From contig CANMQJ010000014.1 in NCBI GenBank assembly GCA_947500005.1, positions 1 to 64,000 of the forward strand: DNA of 64,000 nucleotides, read 5' to 3'. This document shows positions 37,092-46,487 of the stretch, piece by piece. The first letter of the stretch is position 1. Every line of letters begins with the position of its first letter. The notes beneath the pieces were generated by a model. That model was not told where the DNA came from, made no database searches, and was given only the letters and a program-made list of their open reading frames with translations. Position numbers and translations under genes: made by a program. The stretch is from an uncultured Paracoccaceae bacterium. GTDB taxonomy: Bacteria; Pseudomonadota; Alphaproteobacteria; Rhodobacterales; Rhodobacteraceae.

Positions 37092-40000
37092 TCAGAGGAG
37101 CAGGCGCGCCTCGTGTTTCTTCAGCGACCGCCGCGCAGCAGTGTAGGCTTCGAGACCCTCGGCCTCGGCCAGTTCGGGGAAGAGTTCATAGATCTCCTCG
37201 CGCTGCGCGTCGCCCATGCTGGCCAGTGTCTGGTCGCCGGGCTGGAAGCTTTCGGTCCAGGCGCCGTCGGACAGAACCACCTCGTGCTGTTCGAACATGA
37301 AGTGGATATAGCTGACCTCACCGACCTCGACCGTATCGACCCCCTCAAGGCCGGTGAGGTGCTTGGCGGCCACCAGAACCTCGCGCTCCTCGAAGTAGAG
37401 CGCGGTCTTGTCATTGGCCACCAGGACCCTGTGGTTGGGCGAAACCAGCATGTCCCGCTCGGGCAGACCTCCCCCCAGCGCGCCCTGACGGATCAGGACA
37501 GGCTGAAGATGCGGCGCGCTTGTCAGTTCCCGCGCGGCAAGGTCGCGACGGCCAAGCCACTTGATTTCCTGGATGCCGTTGTCGCGAGTGATGATCCGGT
37601 CACCGACTTCCAGTTCCTCCACCAGACGCTCGCCCTTCGGCGTCGCAATCCGCGTGCCGGGGGTAAAGCAGGGAATGATCTCCTCGATCTCGCGGAAGGT
37701 CGCCGACCCGGTCACGTTGCCATCGCCGTCGAGCAGATCGAGCGTGCCCGAGAAGCTGTCTCCGTCGGCATCCTCGGTCCGGCTGGTGATATTGAAGTCG
37801 ATACCCGTGAGGTTGAGGGTGTCGTAATCGTCTCCCTCGGTACCACCATCGATCACATCGCCGTCGTCAATCCCGATGAACAGGTCACGGCCTGCCCCGC
37901 CAGACAGATCATCCGCGCCGTGACCGCCGGTGATCGTGTCGTCGCCTACGCCACCGTCGACGATGTCGTTGTCGATACCGGCGTCGATCCAGTCATTGCC
38001 TTCGCCACCGGTGATGGAGTCGGTGTCGTCCTGGCCGTAGATCGTATCGTCGCCCGCACCGCCGTCGATGGTGTCGTCGCCATTGGTGGTCTCGGGGTCC
38101 ACCGGACGCCCGTCGCTGCCGTCGTCGCGGATGTTCAGGGCATCGGGGAATTGCGGATCAAGCCCGCCATAGACAACGTCGTCGCCCTCGCCCGCCGTGA
38201 TGCTGTCGGAGCCTTCGCTGCCGATGATGGTGTCATCACCGGTGCCGCCGTCGATGGTGTCGTCGTCGATACCACCGTCGATCAGGTCCATACCGGCGCC
38301 GCCGGTGATCAGGTCGTTGTCATCGCCGGTCGAGATCGTGTCGTTGCCCGCACCGCCATCGACGGTATCGCGGTCGTCCATCACGTCGGGATCGGCCGGA
38401 ACCGCCGGCAGCCCGTCATAAGAGGGGAAACCGCGGTCGGGAAGTTCGGTCAGCGGATCGCGGCCGGTGTCGATCAGGTCGTCGCCATCGCCGCCATCGA
38501 CCGAATCCCGGCCCTCATCGCCGATCAGCGTGTCGTTGCCGTCACGTCCCAGAAGCGTGTCGTCGCCATCGCCACCATCGAGGCTGTCATCGCCCGGCGT
38601 GCCGCCGCCATCGGTGGGCATGGCCACATCGAAATACACGTCGGTGACATTGATGGTCGATCCCTCGGGGCCGGTATGGGCGTGCTCGATAACGAAGCGG
38701 CTGACCGGGCCGGGGATCGTGACCAGCATCGAGTAATCCTCGCCGATCGGATCCTGGAAACCGCCGGTGCTGACGGCCGCATCGTTTCCGGGAACCGAAT
38801 CCGTGTCGGACAGGGCCACGCGCGGCCCGGCGCCGAGATTGACGGTGATCGGATTGTCCGCATCGTCATAGGCCAGCACGCGGACACCGGCGCTTCCGTC
38901 GATATCATTGATGCGGAAAGACACATCCGTCACCGGCTGATCGAAGGCGAGCTGGTATTCGGTGACGGTGTTCGGCGTGTCGAGAACCGAATTCAGGCTG
39001 CTGACCGGGTTCGCGCCCGGACCGTCGGTGTCGATCTGATTGGTCTGCTGCGGGACGGTGTCGAACTCGGTCGTCGTGCCCGGGGCGCTCGAGGTGACGC
39101 TGAACGTGACATTCGCGTTCCCGGTATCCTGGGTCACGCCCCCGCTCAGGTCGTCACCGTCCGAATAGGTCACGCCATCGTTCTGCGTGGTGCCCTCGTT
39201 CCAGAGGAAAGCCTCGCGGATCACGTCGCCGGCGCCGGGTGCCGTTCCGTCGCCATCGATCAAGTCATCGCCCGGACCGCCATTGGCGGTGTCGTCGCCG
39301 CCGCCGCCATAGATTTCGTCATCCTCTTCCGCCCCGTCGATCACATCGTCGCCATCGCCGGCATTGACCACGTCATCGTTCGGGTTCGCTTCGGGATCGA
39401 TGGCATCGTCGTTGTCGATCCGGTCGCCTTCCGGGTCGCCGGTATAATCGAGGTCGATCTCGTCGTCGCCGGGGGTGCCGTCGACGATCCCGTCAAGGTC
39501 GCCGCCATTCACCGGCGCGTCCAGCACCGCGACATAGTCGATGCCGCCAAAGAAGTTCTGGTCGAAACTCCCGTCCGTCGCCTCGCGCGCACCCAGCGAG
39601 AAGCTCTGCTCGGCTGCTCCGGTGACATCAAGGGTCAGCCCGTCGGCCTCGCCGCTGGTGGTTTCCGAGGTCCCCTGTGTCTTGTTCTCGAGGGTCAAGG
39701 TCTGCTTGCCATCGGTTGAGAAGGTGTAGGCCGCTGTAACGATGTCGCCATCGTTGAAGAACCCGTCGGAGCCGCTCAGCACCTGTTCGGTTCCGCCATC
39801 GCGATGTGTCACCTCGATCCGGCCGGCGGGCGTGACGCGCATTTCGAAGAACCCGGAATCATTGGCTTCACCGGAGCTCTGCTCCACGCCGCGGCTGACG
39901 ATGGTCTGGTTGCCAGATGTGGGCGAGCCGCCGGATGCAACTGTCGAGCCGAAACCGAACGGGCGGAACGACGCGATGATCGTGCCCTCATCAAGGTCGA

Positions 40001-40211
40001 ACGGTTCGTCATCGCCGTCGTCGATATCCATCCGGTCGCTGTCCCCAGCTCCCGTGAACATCCAGCCGGCCGAGAAATCCGGCGTATCGACAGGCGTCCC
40101 GTCTTGGGCGATCCCATCGTCCAGGCCGGTGTCGTTGGTCTCGAAATTCGGGCGGAAATCCCACAGACCAATCAGGTTGGCCGAATACGGATTGTCAAAG
40201 TTCGTCGCCAT
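37092..40211 (-). CDS. Large secreted RTX (calcium-binding repeat) protein with C-terminal Hint domain
   Basis: A 1039-residue acidic protein, probably exported by a type I system. The N-terminal ~230 residues look like a LamG/concanavalin-type beta-sandwich (DEGTIIASFRPFG, GRIEVTHRDGGTEQ). Two sets of RTX nonapeptides (GGxGxDxxx) flank a central region: roughly residues 260-335 and 580-810 (for example GGAGNDTISTGDDNDLITGG). The C-terminal ~190 residues form a Hint_2-type autoprocessing domain: CFTPGTRIATPKGERLVEEL with an N-terminal Cys, then DMLVSPNHRVLV, and the YIHFMFEQHEVVLSDG block. The start has an AAGGAG site. No transporter genes lie beside it. Confidence 0.9.
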   Translation of the reverse strand: MATNFDNPYSANLIGLWDFRPNFETNDTGLDDGIAQDGTPVDTPDFSAGWMFTGAGDSDRMDIDDGDDEPFDLDEGTIIASFRPFGFGSTVASGGSPTSGNQTIVSRGVEQSSGEANDSGFFEMRVTPAGRIEVTHRDGGTEQVLSGSDGFFNDGDIVTAAYTFSTDGKQTLTLENKTQGTSETTSGEADGLTLDVTGAAEQSFSLGAREATDGSFDQNFFGGIDYVAVLDAPVNGGDLDGIVDGTPGDDEIDLDYTGDPEGDRIDNDDAIDPEANPNDDVVNAGDGDDVIDGAEEDDEIYGGGGDDTANGGPGDDLIDGDGTAPGAGDVIREAFLWNEGTTQNDGVTYSDGDDLSGGVTQDTGNANVTFSVTSSAPGTTTEFDTVPQQTNQIDTDGPGANPVSSLNSVLDTPNTVTEYQLAFDQPVTDVSFRINDIDGSAGVRVLAYDDADNPITVNLGAGPRVALSDTDSVPGNDAAVSTGGFQDPIGEDYSMLVTIPGPVSRFVIEHAHTGPEGSTINVTDVYFDVAMPTDGGGTPGDDSLDGGDGDDTLLGRDGNDTLIGDEGRDSVDGGDGDDLIDTGRDPLTELPDRGFPSYDGLPAVPADPDVMDDRDTVDGGAGNDTISTGDDNDLITGGAGMDLIDGGIDDDTIDGGTGDDTIIGSEGSDSITAGEGDDVVYGGLDPQFPDALNIRDDGSDGRPVDPETTNGDDTIDGGAGDDTIYGQDDTDSITGGEGNDWIDAGIDNDIVDGGVGDDTITGGHGADDLSGGAGRDLFIGIDDGDVIDGGTEGDDYDTLNLTGIDFNITSRTEDADGDSFSGTLDLLDGDGNVTGSATFREIEEIIPCFTPGTRIATPKGERLVEELEVGDRIITRDNGIQEIKWLGRRDLAARELTSAPHLQPVLIRQGALGGGLPERDMLVSPNHRVLVANDKTALYFEEREVLVAAKHLTGLEGVDTVEVGEVSYIHFMFEQHEVVLSDGAWTESFQPGDQTLASMGDAQREEIYELFPELAEAEGLEAYTAARRSLKKHEARLLL

Positions 40212-40936
40212 TACACTCTCCTTTTCGGCACAAGCCGTGCCACACCGCCAAACTGCGGCAACCCCCCAAAGCACCAAGGCGCGATGACCGGACAGAAAGC
40301 GACCGCTTCAAATAGCACCTATCCGGCCCGAAAGGAGGAGAAAATCTTGGCGCGCAGTCATAATCCGAAGCGCCAAATGCACTTCGGGGCAGCGACCGGC
40401 GCGAAGGGCGATCCCTTCGCACACGCACATTTATCCCCTCGCATCAAACCCGATGCAATTTGTGCGGTCGCCCCCGTGACCAGCAGACATCGCCCCCCAG
40501 TTGGGCTAATCCATGAATACTCCTCGCCCCGAGACCGGCAAAGTGAAAAATCTCTGAAAACCGGCGACTTTGCGGCAACTTAGCGACCAGCGCGAGAGCT
40601 TGACGAAGGGGCAACACCACCTTAACGGGAAGATTGTTTCTCGATAGCTCTTACCAAAACCAACGCTGACGCCAAGTTTCATTGACTCTCACGTCGACAC
40701 TTAGGGTTGTGGAGTCGACGCGGACTGCGGACTTTGTTTCGCACACGGGAACAGTTCCAGCTGTCACATTTCGTGGCTCGGGCGGGTGTCCTCCGCCTCA
40801 TTTCCGCCCCAATTGTCGAGAGTGGTGGAACCAATGGCAGCGACTCGCACCGATTATTTCCCCGAGCAGGGCCAATCCTGGCCTGCAGTGCTCGAATCAT
40901 CCCTCAATTTTAGAAAAAATCTGCGGGGCCCGGCCC
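40212..40936. other. Long non-coding region upstream of the RTX-Hint gene
   Basis: About 720 bases hold no gene I can support. Small ORFs on both strands lack motifs and ribosome binding sites. The part next to 40211 must contain the RTX-Hint gene promoter on the minus strand, but no clear -35/-10 pair could be fixed. The right-hand end carries the terminator of the ABC operon. Base composition from 40590 to 40920 is lower in GC than the neighbours, and the stretch around 40680-40740 has two GTCGAC sites 21 bases apart. Confidence 0.5.
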
Positions 40937-40940
40937 TCAG
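40914..40940 (-). terminator. Probable intrinsic terminator of the second ABC operon
   Basis: On the minus strand the end of the ATPase gene reads CTGAGGGCC-GGG-CCCCGCAG, an imperfect GC-rich stem, followed at once by ATTTTTT (40920-40914). The hairpin overlaps the stop codon. Confidence 0.55.
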
Positions 40941-41923
40941 ACCTCGTCCGCAGGGCCGGGAAAATGACAAGCGACGCGCAACGCGCCCTCGCGTTCCAAT
41001 GTGGGAGCAGTATCCCGGCACAGCTTTTGCGCCTTCGGGCAGCGCTCGGCAAAGGAACAGCCGGGCGGCGGGTTGATCGGGCTTGGCGGATCGCCCTTCA
41101 CCTTGAGAGGCCGAACATAGCCCCTGGACTTGCGCCGAGCCAATGAGGGGGCTGCGGCAAGCAGCGCCTGAGTATACGGATGCTGGGGCCCCGCAAACAA
41201 CGCCTCGGTCGGGCCCTGCTCGACGATCTTGCCCAGATACATCACTGCCACATCGTCGCAGACATGGCGCACGACGCCCAGATCGTGGCTGATGAAAAGA
41301 TAGCTGAGCCCGAGACGGTCCTTCAGATCCGCCAGCAAATTCAGGATCTGCGCCTGGATCGCGACATCGAGGGCCGAGACCGGTTCGTCGCAGACCAGCA
41401 GCTTGGGGTTCGTGGTGAGCGCCCGCGCGATCGAGATCCGCTGCCGCTGCCCGCCCGAGAACTGGTGGGGAAACAGGTTGAGCTGGTCTTCGCGCAGCCC
41501 CACGAGCTTGAACAACTCCTTGACCCGTTCCACCCGCTCCTCCGGGGTTCCGATATCCATCAGGTCCATAGGCTCGCGCACGATGTCCATAACACGCGCG
41601 CGCGGGTTCAGGGATGAATAGGGATCCTGAAAGATCAGTTGAACATCGCGCCGCCGCTGCCGCATCGCCTCGTCATCCAGGACCAGAAGATCGTCACCAT
41701 CGAACAGGACCTGCCCGCCCGCCGCCTCGGTAAGGCGGATCGCGGCCATGGCGGTCGTGGTCTTGCCCGACCCGCTTTCCCCGACGATGCCCAAAGCCTT
41801 ACCCGCCTCCAAGGTGAAGGAGACCTGTCGCACCGCTTCGAGATGAGGCCGTTCGGCAAAAATCGAAGGCTTCGGCAAGGCGAACCGGACCGTCAGGTCC
41901 CGCACATCCATCAGCAGGCTCAT
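40937..41923 (-). CDS. ABC importer ATPase (DppF/OppF type)
   Basis: Second ATPase of the importer (328 residues). Walker A GIVGESGSGKTTTAMAAI, ABC signature FSGGQRQRISIARAL, Walker B LLVCDEPVSALD and SHDLGVVRHV are all present. The C-terminal oligopeptide block contains CSFAERCPKAQKLC. The ATG at 41923 overlaps the stop of the upstream ATPase gene (ATGA), so the two are translationally coupled; the longer frame to 42124 lies inside that gene. Last gene of the operon 46401 to 40937. Confidence 0.92.
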   Translation of the reverse strand: MSLLMDVRDLTVRFALPKPSIFAERPHLEAVRQVSFTLEAGKALGIVGESGSGKTTTAMAAIRLTEAAGGQVLFDGDDLLVLDDEAMRQRRRDVQLIFQDPYSSLNPRARVMDIVREPMDLMDIGTPEERVERVKELFKLVGLREDQLNLFPHQFSGGQRQRISIARALTTNPKLLVCDEPVSALDVAIQAQILNLLADLKDRLGLSYLFISHDLGVVRHVCDDVAVMYLGKIVEQGPTEALFAGPQHPYTQALLAAAPSLARRKSRGYVRPLKVKGDPPSPINPPPGCSFAERCPKAQKLCRDTAPTLEREGALRVACHFPGPADEV

Positions 41924-42894
41924 ATCCGCCCCTCCTCGACCCCGTGGCAGGCGGCCGGGTGATGACCATGCGACGCCAGCAGCGGCTTTTCCGTTTCGCA
42001 GCGCGGCGCGCAATGGGAACAGCGCGCGGCGAAGGCGCAGCCATCCCCCAGAAGATGCAATGGCGGCACGACGCCCGGTATCTCGGCCAGCCGGTGGTCT
42101 TCGCGTCCAAGCGCCGGGATGCAATTGATCAACCCGCGCGTATAGGGGTGCTGCGGGAAATCCAGCACATCGTCGGCACTGCCCTGCTCGATCACGCGAC
42201 CGGCATACATGACGGCGACCCGGTCGGCCATTTCGCTGATGGCACCCATGTCATGGGTGATGAGTATGATGGCCGCGCCGAAATCGCGCTGGATCTCGTT
42301 CAGCAGGTCGAAGATCTGTGCCTGAACCGTCACATCCAGTGCCGTGGTCGGCTCATCGGCGATCAGCACCTTGGGCCGGCACGAGACGGCCATGGCGATC
42401 ATCACCCTTTGCCTCATCCCGCCGGACAGCTGGTGCGGATAGTCCCGCGCCCGCTTGTCGGGGCTGGGAATTCCAACACGATCCAGAAGAGCCACCGCAT
42501 CCTTGAAGGCCCGATCCGCGCTGACCTTCTGATGCAGCATAATCGCCTCGGCGATCTGGTCTCCCACGGTAAAGACGGGGTTGAGCGAGGTCATCGGTTC
42601 TTGGAAGATCATCGCCGCTTCGGCGCCCCTCAGCGCGCGCAACCGTCCGGGCCCGGCCTTGGTCAGGTCCTCACCCGCAAGGCGGATCGCGCCGCCGGCG
42701 ATCTTGCCCGGCGGCTGCGGGATCAGCCCCATCACCGACAGCGCTGTGATCGACTTGCCACAGCCCGACTCGCCCACCACGCCAAGCGTCTCACCTTGGT
42801 TCACGTGCATGGACACCGAGTCCAGGGCCGTGACCTCACCATAGCGCGTGTCGAAGGTGACGCGCAGATCCTCGATTTCCAGCAGCGCGCTCAT
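41920..42894 (-). CDS. ABC importer ATPase (DppD/OppD type)
   Basis: First ATPase of the importer (324 residues). Walker [19 protein letters not shown], signature [15 protein letters not shown], Walker [13 protein letters not shown] and [10 protein letters not shown] are visible. The C-terminal Cys-rich block ([14 protein letters not shown]) is typical of oligopeptide importers. It overlaps the permease gene by four bases and the second ATPase gene by four bases. Confidence 0.93.
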   Translation of the reverse strand: MSALLEIEDLRVTFDTRYGEVTALDSVSMHVNQGETLGVVGESGCGKSITALSVMGLIPQPPGKIAGGAIRLAGEDLTKAGPGRLRALRGAEAAMIFQEPMTSLNPVFTVGDQIAEAIMLHQKVSADRAFKDAVALLDRVGIPSPDKRARDYPHQLSGGMRQRVMIAMAVSCRPKVLIADEPTTALDVTVQAQIFDLLNEIQRDFGAAIILITHDMGAISEMADRVAVMYAGRVIEQGSADDVLDFPQHPYTRGLINCIPALGREDHRLAEIPGVVPPLHLLGDGCAFAARCSHCAPRCETEKPLLASHGHHPAACHGVEEGRI

Positions 42895-43799
42895 CGGCCC
42901 CTCAGCTTCGGATTGAAGGCATCATTCAGCCCGTCGCCGATCAGCGAGACGGCAAACACGGTCAGGAAGATGGCGAGCCCCGGAAAGGTCACCGGCCACC
43001 ACGCGTCGAGGATGTACTCCCGATTGGCACCGATCATCAGGCCCCAGCTCATCACGTTGGGATCACCGAGCCCCAGAAAGGACAACCCCGCCTCGAACAG
43101 GATCGCAACCCCGATGGTCAGCGTGGCCGAGACGATCAGCGGCGGTGCGGCGTTTGGCAGGATCACCTTCCAGATGATGCGCCCGTTCTTGGCCCCGATG
43201 GCCCGGGCGGCGGTGACGTATTCCAGTTCCTTGATCTTGAGGAACTCCGCCCGGGTAAGGCGCGCGGTCTGCGGCCAGCTTACAACCCCGATCGCCATGG
43301 CAATGGTGAAGAGCGAGGGCGAGAAGAGGGAAACCAGCACCATCGCGAAGAGAAGCGCGGGCAGCACCTGGAAGAACTCTGTGATCCGCATCAGCAGGTT
43401 GTCCACCCAGCCGCCATAATAGCCCGCAAGCGCGCCCAGCGAGATGCCGATGACCATCGTGATCGAAGCCGCGGCGAGACCGACGGCCAGCGTCGGCCCG
43501 CCCCCGGTCAAGAGACCCGCCACGATGTCGCGGCCAAGATAATCGGTGCCCAGCGGAAACTCGGCGGTCACGAAAGGGCGCTCATGCGGCGCCCAGACGA
43601 TGTCGTAGGGATCGCCGCCATAGAAGAAGGTACCGTAAAGCGTTGCCAGCACGATCGCCGCCAGGATCGCGGTGCCGGCCAGCGCAGGGATGTTCCGGCG
43701 ATACATCCGCCACGCCTCGCGCGCGGGGCTTTCCGCCTTGTAGGCCGTGGCGCCATCGGGAAGCTTTCGGCCCTTGGTGTCGACAGTCGTGGTACGCAT
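42891..43799 (-). CDS. ABC importer permease (DppC/OppC type)
   Basis: Permease of normal size (302 residues). A cytoplasmic N-terminal tail is followed by one membrane helix (IPALAGTAILAAIVLATLYG), then the PLGTDYLGRDIVAGLLTGG entry to the core and the EAA loop YVTAARAIGAKNGRIIWKVI, then LPNAAPPLIV. It contrasts with the 487-residue counterpart in the first importer. Located between the DppB-type permease and the ATPase. Confidence 0.93.
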   Translation of the reverse strand: MRTTTVDTKGRKLPDGATAYKAESPAREAWRMYRRNIPALAGTAILAAIVLATLYGTFFYGGDPYDIVWAPHERPFVTAEFPLGTDYLGRDIVAGLLTGGGPTLAVGLAAASITMVIGISLGALAGYYGGWVDNLLMRITEFFQVLPALLFAMVLVSLFSPSLFTIAMAIGVVSWPQTARLTRAEFLKIKELEYVTAARAIGAKNGRIIWKVILPNAAPPLIVSATLTIGVAILFEAGLSFLGLGDPNVMSWGLMIGANREYILDAWWPVTFPGLAIFLTVFAVSLIGDGLNDAFNPKLRGR

Positions 43800-43800
43800 C

Positions 43801-44778
43801 TCAGCCCTTTCCCCGCAAACGCGGATCGGCCAGCCTGTAGCTCAGATCGGTCAGGATGTTGGCGACCACCACCATGAAAGAGGCAAAGAACAACACCCCC
43901 ATGATGGTGGGATAATCCCTCCGCAGGATGGAATCGAAAGCCAGCCGCCCCATGCCGGGCCAGTTGAACACCGTTTCGACCAGAAGCGCGCCCGAAATCA
44001 GGTTCCCGAATTGCAGGCCCGCCACCGTCAGGATCGGCAGCGCCGCGTTGCGAAGGGCATGGCGGAACAGGACCGAACGTTCCGAGGCCCCCTTGGCCCG
44101 CGCGGTCCGGATATAGTCCGATCCCAGCACCTCGAGCATCGAGGCGCGCGACAGTCGGGCATACTGCGCCAGGTAGATGATCGCCAGCGTGAAGGCCGGC
44201 AGCACCAGGTGATGCGCCACGTCCAGCGCCTGCACGAAGACATTTGCATCGCGCAGTTTCACCGACTGCATGCCCTCTACTGGAAAGACCGGCAGAACAC
44301 TGGCAAACAGGATGATCAGCATGATGCCGGTCCAGAATACCGGCACGGCGTAGCCGATGGTTGCAAAGACCGAGACGAAGGCGCTCATCGGTCCGTTGGG
44401 CTTGCGCGCCGCGATCACGCCCAGAAACACCCCCAGAACGATGGAAATCAGCTGTGCCGTGACCACCAGCAGGATCGTCGGCCCGATCCGATGCCCGATC
44501 AACGTGGTGACCGGCTGGTTGAAGAAGAAGCTTTCGCCCATGTCGAACTGCGCGACATTGGCGATGTACATGCCAAGTTGCACCAGGACCGGTTTGTTCA
44601 GCCCGTATTCCTCGCGGATGCTTTCCAGCATTTCCTCGGTGGCGCCGCCCATTTCTCCGGCGATCACCACCGCCGGGTCACCCGGCGCCAGGCGGATCAG
44701 CAGGAAGTTCAGAACCACGACCCCCAGCATCAGCAGCAGGCCATAGAATAGTCGTCTCAAAAGAAAGCTGCCGCTCAT
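43801..44778 (-). CDS. ABC importer permease (DppB/OppB type)
   Basis: Permease of 325 residues starting with the usual helix (FLLRRLFYGLLLMLGVVVLN). It has the periplasmic segment with VLVQLGMYIANVAQFDMGES, then a cluster of helices and the EAA loop YIRTARAKGASERSVLFRHA. Only one base separates it from the following permease gene. It forms the channel together with the DppC-type partner. Confidence 0.93.
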   Translation of the reverse strand: MSGSFLLRRLFYGLLLMLGVVVLNFLLIRLAPGDPAVVIAGEMGGATEEMLESIREEYGLNKPVLVQLGMYIANVAQFDMGESFFFNQPVTTLIGHRIGPTILLVVTAQLISIVLGVFLGVIAARKPNGPMSAFVSVFATIGYAVPVFWTGIMLIILFASVLPVFPVEGMQSVKLRDANVFVQALDVAHHLVLPAFTLAIIYLAQYARLSRASMLEVLGSDYIRTARAKGASERSVLFRHALRNAALPILTVAGLQFGNLISGALLVETVFNWPGMGRLAFDSILRRDYPTIMGVLFFASFMVVVANILTDLSYRLADPRLRGKG

Positions 44779-44797
44779 GCCCGCTGCCCCCGGGTTG

Positions 44798-44828
44798 GCC
44801 CCGCCCCGGCACGCGGCCGGGACGGGGC
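44798..44828 (-). other. Intercistronic hairpin after the binding-protein gene (second importer)
   Basis: GCCCCGTCCCGGC, a short loop and GCCGGGGCGGGGC form a long near-perfect stem in the 63-bp gap between the binding-protein and permease genes. There is no T-run. The same arrangement is seen in the first importer (18820-18844) and would favour a higher level of binding protein than of membrane subunits. Confidence 0.6.
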
Positions 44829-44841
44829 AGTTGTCAAGAGA

Positions 44842-46401
44842 TCACTCGGACCATTCCACCCGGTCCATCGGGTGCATCGTGCCCCAGATGCCTTTCGGCG
44901 GGTTCACCAGCTTTTTGTCGTAGGCCGTGTGATAGGGCGTCGCGTTGATCCAGTAGATCGGCAGGTCCTGCGCGACGATCTGCTGGAACTGGGCATAGAG
45001 TTCCTTGCGCTTGCCCTGATCGGTCTCGACCGCGGCCGCATTCAGCAACTCGTCCACTTTCTCGTTGCAATACTGTTGGGTGTTCGACCAGATCACGCCC
45101 TGCCGGATGTTCGAGCAGAGATATGTGCGGTGCACCCCGATCACCGGGTCACCCCAGTTGAAGACCACGTCCATGGTCAGCTCGAAATCGTGCCCGCCGA
45201 CGCGGCCCGCCCAGGTGGGGAAATCGGGTGCGGCGCGCACCGTCACGTCGATCCCGATCTTCTTGAGTTGCGACTTCATGTATTCCGCGACCGACTGCTG
45301 CTGTTCCTTCGGGCCAGGAATGAAATCGATGGTCAGTTCCATCCCATCGCCATATCCCGCTTCCTCCATCAGCGCGTTGGCCTTGTCGAGATCAAGGTCA
45401 TATGGCGGGATACTTTCGTCGAAGAAGGGCGAGCTTTCGATGATCGGGCTGCGCTGCGGGGTCGAGACACCGCGATGCAGCGCCTTGGTGATGAAATCGC
45501 GATCCACGGCATAGGCGATGGCCTGGCGCACGCGCACATCGCTCAGCTTCTCCGAGGCGGTGTTGAAGGCCAGCCAGTTGATCGGACCGACGGCGGCGTA
45601 TCCCTCGCTGGTGATCTCCAGGTGATCGGCATCTTCAAGACGGCGGATTTCCTGCGCACCCGCCATGAACGGATAGATGTCGGCCTCGCCGTTTTCCATC
45701 GCAATCAACAGCGCCGAGGGGTCCTTGATGATGCGGATGATGATTTCATCCAGCTTGGGTCGCCCGTCGATGAAGAAATTCGGGTTCTTCTTGAGAACGA
45801 CCGCTTCGCCGGCCGTGAACTCTTCCAGCATGAAGGGACCGGATCCGACCGGCGCCGAGTTGAAGGAGCTCGACTTGGGATCCTCTCCATTGTCGAAAAG
45901 GTGCTTGGGCAGGACCGGCGCCAGGGCCGGCGACAGCGCCAGCAGCAGGGCCGGATGCGGCTGGCTCAGGTTGATCACCGCGGTGTGTTCGTCGGGCGTA
46001 TCGATGCTTTCGACCGGCTCGAACATGGATTTGAAGGGATGGTTTTCCTTGGTGACCATGATCGAATACGCCACGTCCTCGGACGTCACCGGCTCACCGT
46101 CATGGAAGGTCGCGTTCTTCACGAGGTTCAGTGTGACGGTCATGCCGTCCTCGCTGACCTCCCAGCTCTCCGCCAGGTAGGGCTGCGGCTCCCAGTTCTC
46201 GTCATAGCGCAGCGGCGAGGCGAATATCTGGGTCGAGGGCACGGCCGTGGCGATGCCGGACTGGACCGCTCCGTTCAGGTGTCGCGGCACCTGGGTCGAG
46301 GCGATCACCAGCGTGCCGCCTTCGGCATGGACCGGCGCGCTCGTCAGGCCGGTCACCACGAGGGCCGCCGCCCCCATCAATCTTGTCATCAGGCTCATCA
46401 T
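44842..46401 (-). CDS. ABC importer substrate-binding protein, family 5
   Basis: Periplasmic binding protein of 519 residues with a Sec signal peptide (LMGAAALVVTGLTSAPVHA). Mature features are VTLNLVKNATFHDGEPVTSE, APVGSGPFMLEEFTAGEA and DVRVRQAIAYAVDRDFITKA. Two adjacent ATGs (46401, 46398) follow a GGGAG site; either may be used. It starts the operon that faces a LysR gene on the same strand. The two amidohydrolases next door suggest an amide-type ligand; this is inferred from context. Confidence 0.9.
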   Translation of the reverse strand: MMSLMTRLMGAAALVVTGLTSAPVHAEGGTLVIASTQVPRHLNGAVQSGIATAVPSTQIFASPLRYDENWEPQPYLAESWEVSEDGMTVTLNLVKNATFHDGEPVTSEDVAYSIMVTKENHPFKSMFEPVESIDTPDEHTAVINLSQPHPALLLALSPALAPVLPKHLFDNGEDPKSSSFNSAPVGSGPFMLEEFTAGEAVVLKKNPNFFIDGRPKLDEIIIRIIKDPSALLIAMENGEADIYPFMAGAQEIRRLEDADHLEITSEGYAAVGPINWLAFNTASEKLSDVRVRQAIAYAVDRDFITKALHRGVSTPQRSPIIESSPFFDESIPPYDLDLDKANALMEEAGYGDGMELTIDFIPGPKEQQQSVAEYMKSQLKKIGIDVTVRAAPDFPTWAGRVGGHDFELTMDVVFNWGDPVIGVHRTYLCSNIRQGVIWSNTQQYCNEKVDELLNAAAVETDQGKRKELYAQFQQIVAQDLPIYWINATPYHTAYDKKLVNPPKGIWGTMHPMDRVEWSE

Positions 46402-46487
46402 GTTCTCCCGGTTGGCTTTGTTTCTTTTCCCAAAAGGCTATCCGCGCCCTATCCCGCAGGAAACAGTGTTTTCTGTGGCGGAAAGCC

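Noticed and set aside
37860..39480. Short tandem DNA repeats that might suggest a CRISPR array
   Set aside because: Unit length and spacing follow the RTX nonapeptide code in frame, with no conserved repeat-spacer structure.
36741..39719. A 992-codon plus-strand ORF with repeat-like sequence
   Set aside because: It is the mirror of the RTX-Hint gene. The repeats are the antisense of the GGxGxD repeats, the frame runs back into the MobA-like gene, and there is no ribosome binding site or domain.
40512..40530. GGCGAGGAGTATTCATGG on the minus strand as a third copy of the CCGGAGTATTT element
   Set aside because: It shares only GGAGTATT and lacks the preceding hairpin.
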